From positions 1 to 24,239 of the IMG/VR virus record IMGVR_UViG_3300046512_000150: a DNA stretch of 24,239 nucleotides. The stretch is one strand, 5' to 3'. Position numbers and translations under genes: made by a program. Shown here one piece after another: positions 8,274-16,963 of this stretch. The stretch is from a virus. The notes beneath the pieces were generated by a model. The model ran no database searches, was not told the origin of the DNA, and saw only the letters and a program-made list of their open reading frames with translations. Every line of letters begins with the position of its first letter. Within the stretch, counting starts at the first letter, position 1.

Positions 8274-8282
8274 GGGGCAATC

Positions 8283-9032
8283 ATGCCGCTGATCAGTGAT
8301 ATTCAGGTGCTTGAGCCTGGCAGTGAAGTGTTGCTCTTTGAATTGGATGGCAGCGACTACGGTGCAGACATCCTGCGCTTTCACGGGCATTCGATCCCGC
8401 ACACGCCGGCCGAGCTGATCGCCGCCGGCGCTAATGCCGACCAGCTGCCGGCGAAGGCTATCTGGTGGCAGGGCAATGAGTACGGGGCCTGGCCGATGCA
8501 AATTGATGGTATCGAGTCGAATGGCGACGGCACAGCAGTGCGGCCGACGCTGTCTGTCGGCAACGTCAGCGGGCGCATTACTGCGCTCTGCCTCGCGTTC
8601 GCCGACCTGCTCGAGTTCAAGTTGACGATGCGCCACACGCTAGGCACGTACCTCGATGCCCAGAACTTCCCTGCCGGCAACCCGACGGCAGATCCAACCC
8701 AAGAGACGATCGAGGTCTGGTACATCGACCAGAAGACCAACGAGGACGGCGAGACGGTCAGTTGGGAGTTGGCCAGCCCGGGTGATGTCGGCGGCGAGTC
8801 CATTGGCCGACAGGCCACAACGTTGTGCCACTGGTGCCTCACAGGCAGCTACCGGGGGCCGAGCTGCGGTTATACCGGTGGCTACGTCACAAGGGATGGC
8901 GTGCCAACCGGCAACCCGGAGCTCGATGCCTGTGATGCAACACTGGGCCGGGGCTGCATTCCGCGCTTCGGCGAGGGCAACCCGCTGCCGTTCGGTGGCT
9001 TCCCCGCCGTTTCCTTGATCGCCCGGAGCTGA
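8283..9032 (+). CDS. Minor tail protein L (Fe-S cluster type)
   Basis: This 249-aa protein matches lambda gpL over its length. The N-terminal half (SDIQVLEPGSEVLLFELD, then FHGHSI) is the tip beta domain. The C-terminal half carries a cysteine cluster, C182, C185, C195, C217 and C225, in LCHWCLTGSYRGPSCGY and LDACDATLGRGCIPRFG. Lambda gpL is known to bind a 4Fe-4S cluster through C-terminal cysteines, and the C-x(7)-C ending here is consistent with that. It connects the tube to the J-based tip. The gene lies in the invariant M-L-K order. Confidence 0.87.
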   Translation: MPLISDIQVLEPGSEVLLFELDGSDYGADILRFHGHSIPHTPAELIAAGANADQLPAKAIWWQGNEYGAWPMQIDGIESNGDGTAVRPTLSVGNVSGRITALCLAFADLLEFKLTMRHTLGTYLDAQNFPAGNPTADPTQETIEVWYIDQKTNEDGETVSWELASPGDVGGESIGRQATTLCHWCLTGSYRGPSCGYTGGYVTRDGVPTGNPELDACDATLGRGCIPRFGEGNPLPFGGFPAVSLIARS

Positions 9033-9034
9033 CC

Positions 9035-9790
9035 ATGCGCAAGCACATCTTGATGGCGATCCAGTCGCACGCCGCCGCCGAGTACCCGAAAGAGTGCTGC
9101 GGGCTGCTGCTGGCGATAGGACGCAAACAGCAGTACTACCCGTGCCGCAATGTCGCTTCCGAGCCGAACGAAGAATTCCGGATCGATCCGGAGGACTACT
9201 CCGCGGCTGAGGATATCGGCGAAGTGATCGGCGTGGTTCATTCACATCCGGACGTGACCAGTCGGCCGTCGCCGCGCGACCTGGCCATGTGCGAAGCGAC
9301 GGCGCTGCCGTGGCACATCCTGAGCTGGCCCGAGGGCGACCTGCGCACAGTCATGCCGAGCGGCGAGGTGCCGCTGCTAAAACGGCCATTCGTCCACGGC
9401 GCCTGGGACTGCTGGCAGGTCTGTGCCGATTGGTACAAGCGAGAGTGGGGGGTTGAGTTCGCAGCCTTCAAGCGTGCCGATGGCTGGTGGGAGAGTACGG
9501 AAAATGCCAGCCTGTACGAAGAGAACTACGAGGCTGCTGGCTTCTACAAGGTTGACCAGCCACAGCGCGGCGACATGATCGTGATGGAGGTGGGGCGGAC
9601 AGTTTTCCCGAACCATGCCGGGATCTTTCTCGGCGTCGATCCGGCACTACCCGGCGAGGACGCGGCGACCTTCGGCCCTGGTCCTTTCCTATTGCACCAC
9701 CTGTACGGCAGGCCATCGGAGGTCATTGTATTCGGCGGGCCCTGGCTCGACCGGACACGCCTTGTGCTGCGTCATCGTGATGCTCAGTGA
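9035..9790 (+). CDS. Tail tip protein K: JAMM protease plus NlpC/P60 peptidase
   Basis: The 251-aa protein has two enzyme domains. Residues 1-110 form a JAB/MPN domain with an intact zinc motif: E20, H69-S70-H71, S79 and D82 (HSHP...S..D). Residues 115-250 form an NlpC/P60 domain, with the nucleophile cysteine in WDCW (C126) and the catalytic histidine in NHAGIFLG (H194). In lambda-like phages gpK is needed for tip assembly, and its NlpC/P60 part may cut peptidoglycan during entry. Both active sites look complete. The gene begins 2 bases after the L stop. Confidence 0.9.
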   Translation: MRKHILMAIQSHAAAEYPKECCGLLLAIGRKQQYYPCRNVASEPNEEFRIDPEDYSAAEDIGEVIGVVHSHPDVTSRPSPRDLAMCEATALPWHILSWPEGDLRTVMPSGEVPLLKRPFVHGAWDCWQVCADWYKREWGVEFAAFKRADGWWESTENASLYEENYEAAGFYKVDQPQRGDMIVMEVGRTVFPNHAGIFLGVDPALPGEDAATFGPGPFLLHHLYGRPSEVIVFGGPWLDRTRLVLRHRDAQ

Positions 9791-9823
9791 TATCGTGCAG
9801 CATTTCCCACAGGAGTGACCTGC

Positions 9824-10168
9824 ATGAAATTGATCGTAGGAGCGTTGGCTGTTGCGTTGCTGGCGGGGTGTGTGTCGCCAAGTGATTTAAGAGGAAATAC
9901 CCCGACAGTAAGCGCTGTCACGAAGAAAACGCCGAAGCAGTATGCGCTGTGTGTATTTCCTCGCTGGCAGGACGCCAGATCCGATTCGGTGATGTCAGAA
10001 ACGGAAGACGGTTACCGCCTGGTCGTTGGTTCTATACAGCTCACAGATGAACTACTGGAAATCAAGAACACTCCCACAGGGAGCTCGATCTCTTTCTACC
10101 AGCGCGTTGCATGGATGCCAGGTGTTGGTCGTACCGAGATTGAGTCTGCTGTTAAAAATTGCCTCTGA
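9824..10168 (+). CDS. Small phage lipoprotein between K and I
   Basis: Starting at ATG 9824 (AGGAG at 8-bp spacing) the protein has 114 aa. A classical lipoprotein signal is present: MKLIVGALAVALLAGC, with lipobox LLAGC and Cys16 as the lipidated residue; the following SPS suggests outer-membrane sorting. The mature part, about 99 aa, has two more cysteines and no recognised domain. In lambda K and I overlap, so this gene is an insertion in the canonical order. It is closed by its own terminator. Phage-encoded lipoproteins next to tail genes (Cor and Llp are known examples) often block the phage receptor and so exclude superinfection. That role is an inference here. Confidence 0.75.
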   Translation: MKLIVGALAVALLAGCVSPSDLRGNTPTVSAVTKKTPKQYALCVFPRWQDARSDSVMSETEDGYRLVVGSIQLTDELLEIKNTPTGSSISFYQRVAWMPGVGRTEIESAVKNCL

Positions 10169-10183
10169 CAGAGGTGCAAAAGC

Positions 10184-10206
10184 AACCGCCTTCGGGCGGT
10201 TTTTTA
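10184..10206 (+). terminator. Terminator module 1 (before I)
   Basis: CCGCC-TTCG-GGCGG (10186-10199), extended by A-T pairs, is followed by a T-run. A UUCG tetraloop makes this a very stable terminator. ATTGCCTGGAGG follows directly and supplies the ribosome binding site of the next gene. Confidence 0.85.
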
Positions 10207-10221
10207 TTGCCTGGAGGAAGT

Positions 10222-10812
10222 GTGACGAGAATCGCAAATACCAATCAATCGATGACAACCATTTTGCTGTCCGGTCCGCTGATCAAGCTTTTCGGTCGAG
10301 AGCACTACCGTGAACTTGGAAGTAAATCTGTCGGAGAGGCGTTTAAGGCGTTGAAGTGCACGCTGGATGGGTTTGAGGAGGCTATAAAAAACCTTGAGCG
10401 CCTCGGTATGCGTTTTGCCATTTTCCGCAACCGGAAAAACGTGCCAGAGAAAGACTTCTCGCTCGGCGGCGCACAAGAAATTCGCATAGTTCCGGTGATC
10501 TCTGGCAGCAAGCGCGACGGACTGCTTCAGACCATCATGGGCGCCGCTTTAATCGCGGCCTCGTTCATCCCAGGCTTCCAGGCATTGGCTCCCGCTGGTG
10601 TCGCCATGGTTGCAGGCGGAGTCATTCAGATGCTCAGCCCACAGCAGGGCGGCCTGAAGCAAAGTTCATCCCCAGAAAACGCCCCGTCCTATGCCTTTGG
10701 TAGCGCCAAGAACACCACGGCCAGTGGCTACCCGGTGCCGATTTGCATCGGCGAGCGCCGGTGGGGCGGCATGATCATTTCCGCCTCGATCCTGGCCGAA
10801 GACAAAACGTAG
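10222..10812 (+). CDS. Tail assembly protein I
   Basis: The 196-aa reading starts at GTG 10222, only 4 bases after GGAGG; an ATG at 10252 lacks a ribosome binding site but would give the more usual N-terminus MTTILLSGPLIKLFG. The protein follows the lambda gpI plan: an N-terminal ubiquitin-like beta-grasp region (LGSKSVGEAFKALKCTLDGF), a glycine/alanine-rich hydrophobic segment in the middle (MGAALIAASFIPGFQALAPA), and a C-terminal tail with SGYPVPICIGERRWGGMIIS. gpI is required for tail tip assembly and is not a major virion component. The gene sits between two terminator modules. Confidence 0.85.
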   Translation: MTRIANTNQSMTTILLSGPLIKLFGREHYRELGSKSVGEAFKALKCTLDGFEEAIKNLERLGMRFAIFRNRKNVPEKDFSLGGAQEIRIVPVISGSKRDGLLQTIMGAALIAASFIPGFQALAPAGVAMVAGGVIQMLSPQQGGLKQSSSPENAPSYAFGSAKNTTASGYPVPICIGERRWGGMIISASILAEDKT

Positions 10813-10831
10813 TCAGCACGCAGTCAGTAGG

Positions 10832-10853
10832 CCGCCCGAGAGGCGGTTTTTTT
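10832..10853 (+). terminator. Terminator module 2 (before J)
   Basis: CCGCC (10832-10836) pairs with GGCGG (10842-10846) around CGAGA and is followed by seven T. The TGCCTGGAGGAAA that follows is the ribosome binding site for J. Confidence 0.85.
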
Positions 10854-10869
10854 ATGCCTGGAGGAAAGC

Positions 10870-13800
10870 ATGGGCGCAGTACAACAGATCGATATCCACG
10901 GCGAGAAGGGCGGCAGCAGCAAGCCAAAGTCGCCGATCGAAGCCAGCGACAGCCTGCGCTCCACCAACCTGGGCAAATTGTTGATCGGCGTGGGCGAGGG
11001 CGAGTTCGACGGTACTCCGACCGATTACGACATCTACCTGGACAACACGCCGATCCGCGATGCCAGCGGCAACTACAACTTCCCCAACGTGAAGTGGGAC
11101 TGGCGACCGGGCTCGGTGGATCAGACCTACATCCCGGGCATTCCGTCCGTGGAGAACGAAACCTCGCTGAACGTTGAGCTGCGCAGCGGCACCCCATGGG
11201 TGCGCTCGATCACCAACACCCAGCTGTCGGCTGTGCGCGTGCGTTTCGCCTGGCCCGCCCTGCAGCGTCAGGATGATAATGGCAACGTGGGCGGCTACCG
11301 CATTGATTACGCCATCGACGTGGCCACCGACGGCGGCGCCTATCAGCAGGTGCTGCTGGATGCCGTGGACGGCAAGACCACCACCCGTTACGAACGCTCG
11401 CGCCGTATCGACCTGCCACGCGCTACCACCGGCTGGCAGATCCGCGTGCGTCGCCTGACTGCGAACCAGAACAGCAACAAAATTGCCGACACCATGCTGG
11501 TCGCCGGTTACACGGAAGTGATCGACGCCAAGCTGCGCTATCCAAACACCGCATTGCTCTACATCGAGTTTGATGCCGAGCAGTTCACCAACATCCCGGC
11601 CGTGACCGTGAAGTGCAAGGCTCGGCGCTGGATGGTACCGAGCAACTACAACCCAGTAGCCCGCACCTACACCGGTACCTGGGACGGATCAATGAAATCG
11701 GCCTGGACCAACAACCCGGCGTGGATCACTTACGGTGTTTGCACCGAGGACCGCTTTGGCCTGGGTAAGCGCATCAAGTCGTTCATGGTCGATAAGTGGG
11801 AGCTGTACCGGATTGCCCAGTATTGCGATCAGCTGGTGCCGAACGGCTTGGGCGGTACCGAGCCCCGCTTTCTGTGCGACATGAACCTGCAGGGAAAGGC
11901 TGACGCGTGGTCGCTTTTGCGCGACATTTCGGCGATTTATCGCGGCATGACCTACTGGGCTCAGGGGCTGTTGGTGATGCAGGCCGATATGCCTCGGGCC
12001 CAGGACTTCGACTACGTATTCACCCGGGCCAACGTCATCGATGGCAAGTTCTCCTATGGCAGCGCGTCGGCGAAGACCCGCTACACCCGGGCGTTGATCA
12101 GCTACGACAACCCGGCGAACAACTACGACACCGACGTCATTCCTTTCGCCGACCTGGATTTGCAGCGTCGTTATGGCGACAGACCGACAGAACTGAGCGC
12201 TATCGGTTGCACTCGAGCCTCCGAAGCCCAGCGCCGCGGTAAGTGGGCGATCCTCAGCAACAATCAGGACCGCACCGTGTCGTTCAAGACCGGCATGGAA
12301 GGTGTGATCCCTTTGCCGGGCCACATCATCCCGGTGGCGGATTCGCTGCTGGCGGGGCGTGAGGTGGGCGGGCGCATCTCGGCGGCCGCCGGCCGCGTGG
12401 TGACGCTTGATCGCAACACCCAGGCCAAGGCCGGTGATCGTCTGATCATCAACTTGCCGGGCGGACGTGCCGAGGGCCGTACCGTGCAGAGCGTAAATGG
12501 CCGCGCGGTGACCGTGACCACCAGCTACAGCGAGCCACCGTTGCCTCAATTGCAATGGGCACTGGATGCCGATGACTTGGCTATCCCGCTTTACCGCGTG
12601 CTGCGGACCAAGCGCACGGCCGAAGGCGACTACGAAATCAGCGCGCTGCAGTACGAGCCGAGCAAGTTTGCCTCCATCGACACTGGTGCTCGCCTCGAGG
12701 AGCGGCCGATCAGCGTCATTCCGATCACGGTGGTGCCGGCGCCAGCCAGCGTCACCCTATCGGCAAGTTCAGTCGTTTCCCAAGGCATCGCCGTCGCCAC
12801 CATGACGATTACCTGGCCGGCGGTGCCCGGCGCGGTCGGCTACGACGTGGAGTGGCGCAAGGACAGCGGCAACTGGATCAAAGTGCAACGCACCGGGCTG
12901 ACCAGTGTCGACGTTACCGGCATCTATGCTGGCGCCTATGTGGCCCGCGTCCGCGCGGTGAGTGCCTTTGACATCTCGTCGATCTGGCGCAGCTCGATCC
13001 TGACCAACCTCAAGGGCAAAGCAGGTTTGCCGCCGGCGGTGTCATCGCTGACCGCGACAGCACTGCTATTTGGCATTCGCCTGAAGTGGGGCTTCCCGGC
13101 TGGCGCCGAAGACACCCAGCGCACGGAGCTCTGGTATGGACCGGCGAACAACCTGGGCGCGGCAACGAAGCTGGCAGACCTTGCCTACCCGCAAAGCGAC
13201 TACTCGATGCAGAGCCTGCTGGCGGGCACCACATTCTTCTTCTGGGCGCGCCTGGTAGACCGGATCGGCAACATCGGTCCGTTCTATCCAGTGGTAAATG
13301 GCGTGATGGGGCAGGCCAGTTCTGACGGCGGGCCGATCCTGGACATGCTTGATGGCCAGATCAACGATTCCCATCTTGGCCAGCATCTGCTGGGTGAAAT
13401 CGACAAGATTTCCGGCGACGGACCGGAGTCAGTAAATGGTCGAATTGATGCGGCCAAGGAGGAGCTTCAGGGCCAGATCGATGGCATCACTGATGCACTG
13501 GAATACGTCCCGACGAAAAGCTACCTGAAAGACGACAACGTGCGCGGCGGCCAGCGCCTGTATACCGCCATCAAGGCCGTGCCCCCAAATGCCGGCGGGG
13601 CCAATGCGCCGCCTAATGCGACCTACTGGCAAGACATCGGCGGTATCGTGTCGACGGTTAACGCTCAGGCTTTGCAGATCGGAAAAAACACAACCGACAT
13701 CACCACGGTGGACGGCAAGGTCACAGCTCAAGCGGATTCCCTGCAATCACTGCAGGCGTCGTACCGGGATGAGGATGGTGAAGGGGACTTGGCTGGGGCG

Positions 13801-14835
13801 CTGAGTGAGTGGGATAGCGCCGCGAGGTTTGCGGTGGAAGTGCGAACCCGCGCTACGGAAAGCGAGGCAACGGCCATCCGCCTGACGACACTCGATGCGC
13901 AGGTTGCAAACAACCAAGCTGGAATTCGCACCCTGGAGACAGTGCTGGTCGGAGACCGCTCTGCAACAACGAGCCGCCTGGATTTGTTGAGCGCATCGGT
14001 CGGCGGCAATACCGCGGCCATCGGTGCTGAATCCGAGGCCCGCGTCAGAGAAGATGATGCGCTGGCGCGGAGAATCAACACGATTGAACTAGAGGTCGAC
14101 GACAGCACGGCGAAGATTCAGGACGTGCAGGACGCTCAGGTGGTTACCGATGCGGCGGTGGCTTCGATTCGGACTACCGTCGAGGCCGTATACATGGGCG
14201 GGCGGGATGACGATGCGGAGGGTGCTCTGGCTGGAGCGTTGCAGGCGTGGGGATCTACGGCCAAGTTTGCCGAGGAAACCCGCGTCAGGGCTGATGGTGA
14301 TACAGCCCAGGCGCGGCGCTCGGAACAGATTGAAGTGGCTATCGGCAGTACGAACGCAGCCGTGCAGACAGTCAGTGAGGCGGTGGTATCGCTTGACGGT
14401 AAGGCCCGCACGATGTGGTCGGTAAAAATGCAGCTGAACAGCCAAGGTCAGTATGTGGCGGCGGGCATCGGCCTGGGCATTGAGAACGGCCCGGCTGGAT
14501 TGCAAAGCAAGTTCTTGGTGAGCGCAGATCTTTTTGCCGTGGTTAACGGCATCAACGGTACGTTGTCCTCTCCGTTTGCTGTCACTGGCGGGCAAGTGTT
14601 CATGAACTCAGCCTTTATCCAGAACGGCAGCATCACCATGCTGAAAATCGGCCAGTACCTGCAATCCGATAACTTCATTGCCGGCGTGCAAGGCTGGCAG
14701 CTGGACAAAGCCGGCAACTTGGAATTCAACGGCCCGGGGGCTGGCGGTGGGCGGCTGACGATGACCAATAGAGCCATCAAGGTCTATGACGCGAACGGTG
14801 TGAAGCGGGTGCAGTTGGGAGACCTCGACGCATGA
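10870..14835 (+). CDS. Central tail tip / host specificity protein J
   Basis: The 1321-aa protein is collinear with lambda gpJ. Residues 1-~560 form the tip hub (IDIHGEKGGSSKP start, KCKARRWMVPSNYNP in the middle). Residues ~617-800 contain two fibronectin-III-like units, the first with ITWPAVPGAVGYDVEWR. Around residues 880-925 a short module ends in NAPPNATYWQDIG, often seen in phage adhesins. Residues ~960-1150 are a helical stalk with a duplicated element (D-GEGDLAGALSEWDS at about 967, D-AEGALAGALQAWGS at about 1113). Residues ~1181-1321 are a DUF1983-type C-terminal domain (WSVKMQLNSQGQYVAAGIGL). The protein contacts the receptor and determines host range. An ATGA overlap links it to the next gene. 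Confidence 0.93.
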   Translation: MGAVQQIDIHGEKGGSSKPKSPIEASDSLRSTNLGKLLIGVGEGEFDGTPTDYDIYLDNTPIRDASGNYNFPNVKWDWRPGSVDQTYIPGIPSVENETSLNVELRSGTPWVRSITNTQLSAVRVRFAWPALQRQDDNGNVGGYRIDYAIDVATDGGAYQQVLLDAVDGKTTTRYERSRRIDLPRATTGWQIRVRRLTANQNSNKIADTMLVAGYTEVIDAKLRYPNTALLYIEFDAEQFTNIPAVTVKCKARRWMVPSNYNPVARTYTGTWDGSMKSAWTNNPAWITYGVCTEDRFGLGKRIKSFMVDKWELYRIAQYCDQLVPNGLGGTEPRFLCDMNLQGKADAWSLLRDISAIYRGMTYWAQGLLVMQADMPRAQDFDYVFTRANVIDGKFSYGSASAKTRYTRALISYDNPANNYDTDVIPFADLDLQRRYGDRPTELSAIGCTRASEAQRRGKWAILSNNQDRTVSFKTGMEGVIPLPGHIIPVADSLLAGREVGGRISAAAGRVVTLDRNTQAKAGDRLIINLPGGRAEGRTVQSVNGRAVTVTTSYSEPPLPQLQWALDADDLAIPLYRVLRTKRTAEGDYEISALQYEPSKFASIDTGARLEERPISVIPITVVPAPASVTLSASSVVSQGIAVATMTITWPAVPGAVGYDVEWRKDSGNWIKVQRTGLTSVDVTGIYAGAYVARVRAVSAFDISSIWRSSILTNLKGKAGLPPAVSSLTATALLFGIRLKWGFPAGAEDTQRTELWYGPANNLGAATKLADLAYPQSDYSMQSLLAGTTFFFWARLVDRIGNIGPFYPVVNGVMGQASSDGGPILDMLDGQINDSHLGQHLLGEIDKISGDGPESVNGRIDAAKEELQGQIDGITDALEYVPTKSYLKDDNVRGGQRLYTAIKAVPPNAGGANAPPNATYWQDIGGIVSTVNAQALQIGKNTTDITTVDGKVTAQADSLQSLQASYRDEDGEGDLAGALSEWDSAARFAVEVRTRATESEATAIRLTTLDAQVANNQAGIRTLETVLVGDRSATTSRLDLLSASVGGNTAAIGAESEARVREDDALARRINTIELEVDDSTAKIQDVQDAQVVTDAAVASIRTTVEAVYMGGRDDDAEGALAGALQAWGSTAKFAEETRVRADGDTAQARRSEQIEVAIGSTNAAVQTVSEAVVSLDGKARTMWSVKMQLNSQGQYVAAGIGLGIENGPAGLQSKFLVSADLFAVVNGINGTLSSPFAVTGGQVFMNSAFIQNGSITMLKIGQYLQSDNFIAGVQGWQLDKAGNLEFNGPGAGGGRLTMTNRAIKVYDANGVKRVQLGDLDA

Positions 14836-15155
14836 GCCATGGCATACGGGTATGGGGTGCCGATGGAGTTCTCCAAGTAGATGAAAACACCTTCACCATG
14901 CGGGTCGTTTATAGCGGGCTCGTGACTGGAAGTAGCTCGGTTGCTTATCAAACCATTTCGGTGCCGGGTCTAACGCCGGAGAACGGTGCCGCTTTCGTCG
15001 TGCCGGTGGGCGGCTACAACGTAAACCTAGATAAACAACTTGAGACTGAAGTAATTGCCGGGGCTGTTCGCGTGTATAGCTATATACGTGGGCGAGAGCA
15101 ATACAGTAATAAAACCGGCGTTACCATGCGGCTCATAGTAATAAGGTTCTATTAA
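14832..15155 (+). CDS. Small tail-tip accessory protein, unrecognised
   Basis: This 107-aa gene overlaps J by ATGA and is therefore co-translated with it. The N-terminus (GIRVWGADGVLQVDENTFTMR) resembles the opening of many small Pseudomonas phage proteins encoded right after J, where a short strand pair reports an object-like property. The rest is beta-rich with no catalytic motif. Base composition is more AT-rich than J. A decoration or tip-accessory role is likely from position; the family is not identified with certainty. Confidence 0.65.
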   Translation: MSHGIRVWGADGVLQVDENTFTMRVVYSGLVTGSSSVAYQTISVPGLTPENGAAFVVPVGGYNVNLDKQLETEVIAGAVRVYSYIRGREQYSNKTGVTMRLIVIRFY

Positions 15156-15835
15156 TGTCGTACGGATTAGAGTACACAAATAGCGATAATGTTGTGACAG
15201 TCGATTCTGAGTTTTCAAGGTTGGTAGTACTTGCAAAAGGAACCTATCAGCCTACAGAGGAATCAGGTCTTGGATCGACTACTTTATTCCCTGCTGTAAT
15301 TACGAGCCAGGAACCGCCGCTGGTGTTTATTCGGCCGGCGGGTAACAGTGGTGTTGCCGGCTTGTGTTTTATGCGAGTCAACGGATCACCCGGTGCGTGG
15401 ACAGGTTTCTATGTTCGAGCTTATGACGTAAACACCTTGCAGCCTAATGGGACTTATTTTGTCTGTGGCTTCGCGGCTAGCGCGGTAGCTAAATTCGGCA
15501 TGCGTTTGTGGGATGGGAGCTCTAAGCTGCTGTTTGATTCAGATACGCCGTACGCTGTATTCACTCGTTCATTCCAAAATTGGGGCTATGTAAAAACCGA
15601 TTACACCGCGCAGTCTGTACCTAGGAATTACTATCGAGTCAATTTTAACTTTCCCGCTGGCGAACACATGCTTATTAATACCTTCGGTATGCCGATGTTG
15701 AATGATGGGCAGCAGAGTCGGTCGCTCTATTGTTGGTGGGATTTTTCGGGTGGCAATTTGTATGCACTAACTATTGGCTCCGGTAATCCATTCGCGTTCT
15801 TCTTGCCCGCAGTGTTTGCCAAACTCAGTGCATAA
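15155..15835 (+). CDS. Tail-associated hypothetical protein (possible receptor-binding accessory)
   Basis: The 226-aa protein starts on the last base of the previous stop (TAATG). It begins MSYGLEYTNSDNVVTVDSE, the same style as the preceding gene (GIRVWGADGVLQVDENTF), and continues as an all-beta protein rich in aromatic residues and glycine, ending FAFFLPAVFAKLSA. A similarity to the DUF6453-type phage family is possible but was not verified. The gene is clearly more AT-rich, with codons such as TTA and ATA that its neighbours avoid, suggesting recent acquisition. It is followed by a terminator. It probably acts at the tail tip. Confidence 0.65.
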   Translation: MSYGLEYTNSDNVVTVDSEFSRLVVLAKGTYQPTEESGLGSTTLFPAVITSQEPPLVFIRPAGNSGVAGLCFMRVNGSPGAWTGFYVRAYDVNTLQPNGTYFVCGFAASAVAKFGMRLWDGSSKLLFDSDTPYAVFTRSFQNWGYVKTDYTAQSVPRNYYRVNFNFPAGEHMLINTFGMPMLNDGQQSRSLYCWWDFSGGNLYALTIGSGNPFAFFLPAVFAKLSA

Positions 15836-15853
15836 ACCAACAACCTAAAACCA

Positions 15854-15876
15854 AGCCCGCCCTGAGCGGGTTTTTT
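15854..15876 (+). terminator. Terminator module 3 (before the tail fibre)
   Basis: CCCGC (15856-15860) pairs with GCGGG (15866-15870) around CCTGA, followed by six T and then ATTGCCTGGAGAAA, the ribosome binding site of the fibre gene. Confidence 0.85.
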
Positions 15877-15893
15877 ATTGCCTGGAGAAACTC

Positions 15894-16673
15894 ATGCCCT
15901 GGTACAGATCAGGAACAGTCGCCGTCACCAGCGGCGGCACCACCGTGACCGGCACCGGTACGGCCTTCGCTGCCAACGCTCGCGTGGGCGATGCTTTTCT
16001 AGGTCCGGATGGTCGCTGGTACGAAGTCTCGAACATTGCCAGCCCTACGGTGCTTTCGATTCTCCCCGCCTATCAGGGGGCTACCGCCGCTACTGGGGCG
16101 TATGCCGTGGTCCCGGTGCAGGGGTACGTGAAAGACTCCGCCGATCGCCTGCGGCAATTGATCGATCAATGGGGGGCGACGTTGGCCGGGCTCGGCGCGG
16201 TCTCTGTCGAAAACGTGGTGCCCGTTGCCAAAGGCGGTACCGGTGGCAACACCCCGCCTTTGGCCCGTGCCGGCTTGGGCCTTGGCGCCGCTGCCGTCGC
16301 GGCCATTCTCGGAACCGTCTCGCAAGGCGGCGGGGTGCCTTCCGGCGCCATTTTTGAAAAGGTGGTGAACGCGAATGGTGAGGCTACGAAATTTGCAGAT
16401 GGCCGGTTGATTTGCACGGGGCCAATTGCGGACTTCGCAGTGGCCGCCGGCGCCATCGCGACGGTGTCGCCGCTGGGCGTGTTCCCGGTTCTGTTTGTGG
16501 ACACCACCTACACCTTTCAGGCCTTTGGCACCCCTCAATCAAGTCTTGATGTGTATGGCTACACCACAGATAACTCAAGGGCCAACTGGTCTGCCAAGGC
16601 GGTTTACCGAAATGGTCCGACCGCTCAAACAATCTCCGGTGGCCGGTATTTAGCAATAGGAAGGTGGTTCTGA
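15894..16673 (+). CDS. Tail fibre protein
   Basis: The 259-aa protein begins with WYRSGTVAVTSGGTTVTGTG, the small beta N-terminal module that recurs in Pseudomonas phage fibres and attaches them to the virion. In the middle, VVPVAKGGTGGNTPPLARAG is the typical AKGGTG fibre repeat, followed by an alanine-rich LGLGAAAVAAI segment. The C-terminal ~110 residues (GAIFEKVVNANGEATKFADG to the end) form the probable receptor-binding domain. It is short for a side fibre, so it may be a tip fibre. The ATG has GGAG at 6-bp spacing after terminator module 3. Confidence 0.82.
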   Translation: MPWYRSGTVAVTSGGTTVTGTGTAFAANARVGDAFLGPDGRWYEVSNIASPTVLSILPAYQGATAATGAYAVVPVQGYVKDSADRLRQLIDQWGATLAGLGAVSVENVVPVAKGGTGGNTPPLARAGLGLGAAAVAAILGTVSQGGGVPSGAIFEKVVNANGEATKFADGRLICTGPIADFAVAAGAIATVSPLGVFPVLFVDTTYTFQAFGTPQSSLDVYGYTTDNSRANWSAKAVYRNGPTAQTISGGRYLAIGRWF

Positions 16674-16963
16674 TGATCATCAAGCTTTCACCGCAGGGCG
16701 GCCGGGTGCCGCTTTCAGTTCAAAAATCCGGCGATGTGTTGATCATCAACGGGGAGTCGTACGATTTTCGGCAACTGCCGGAGGGTGCGGTTCTGCCTTG
16801 GTCGGCCGTTCACTGTCAGCATGTGGTGGGTGATGTAACCCGTCGCAATGGTGACCTCATTATCGCCCTGGGGATTCCTTGCGACGCGGATTCCAGTATC
16901 GCGGTCCGCTTCCCCAGCGACATTGTTAACCCTCCCGATGGTGATGTGAGGCTTCCTGAATGA
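16673..16963 (+). CDS. Small fibre-associated protein
   Basis: The 96-aa product starts at ATG 16673 (TGATG overlap with the fibre stop; AGGAAGG upstream). The sequence MIIKLSPQGGRVPLSVQKSG, then INGESYDFRQLPEGA, is a widespread Pseudomonas phage family found right after the fibre gene. These genes are usually thought to act as fibre chaperones or accessory subunits, but no biochemical role is visible here. The end overlaps the next gene by ATGA. Confidence 0.72.
   Translation: MIIKLSPQGGRVPLSVQKSGDVLIINGESYDFRQLPEGAVLPWSAVHCQHVVGDVTRRNGDLIIALGIPCDADSSIAVRFPSDIVNPPDGDVRLPE

Noticed and set aside
11689-12555. 288-aa minus-strand open frame inside J
   Set aside because: It is a shadow of the J hub region with no start signal.
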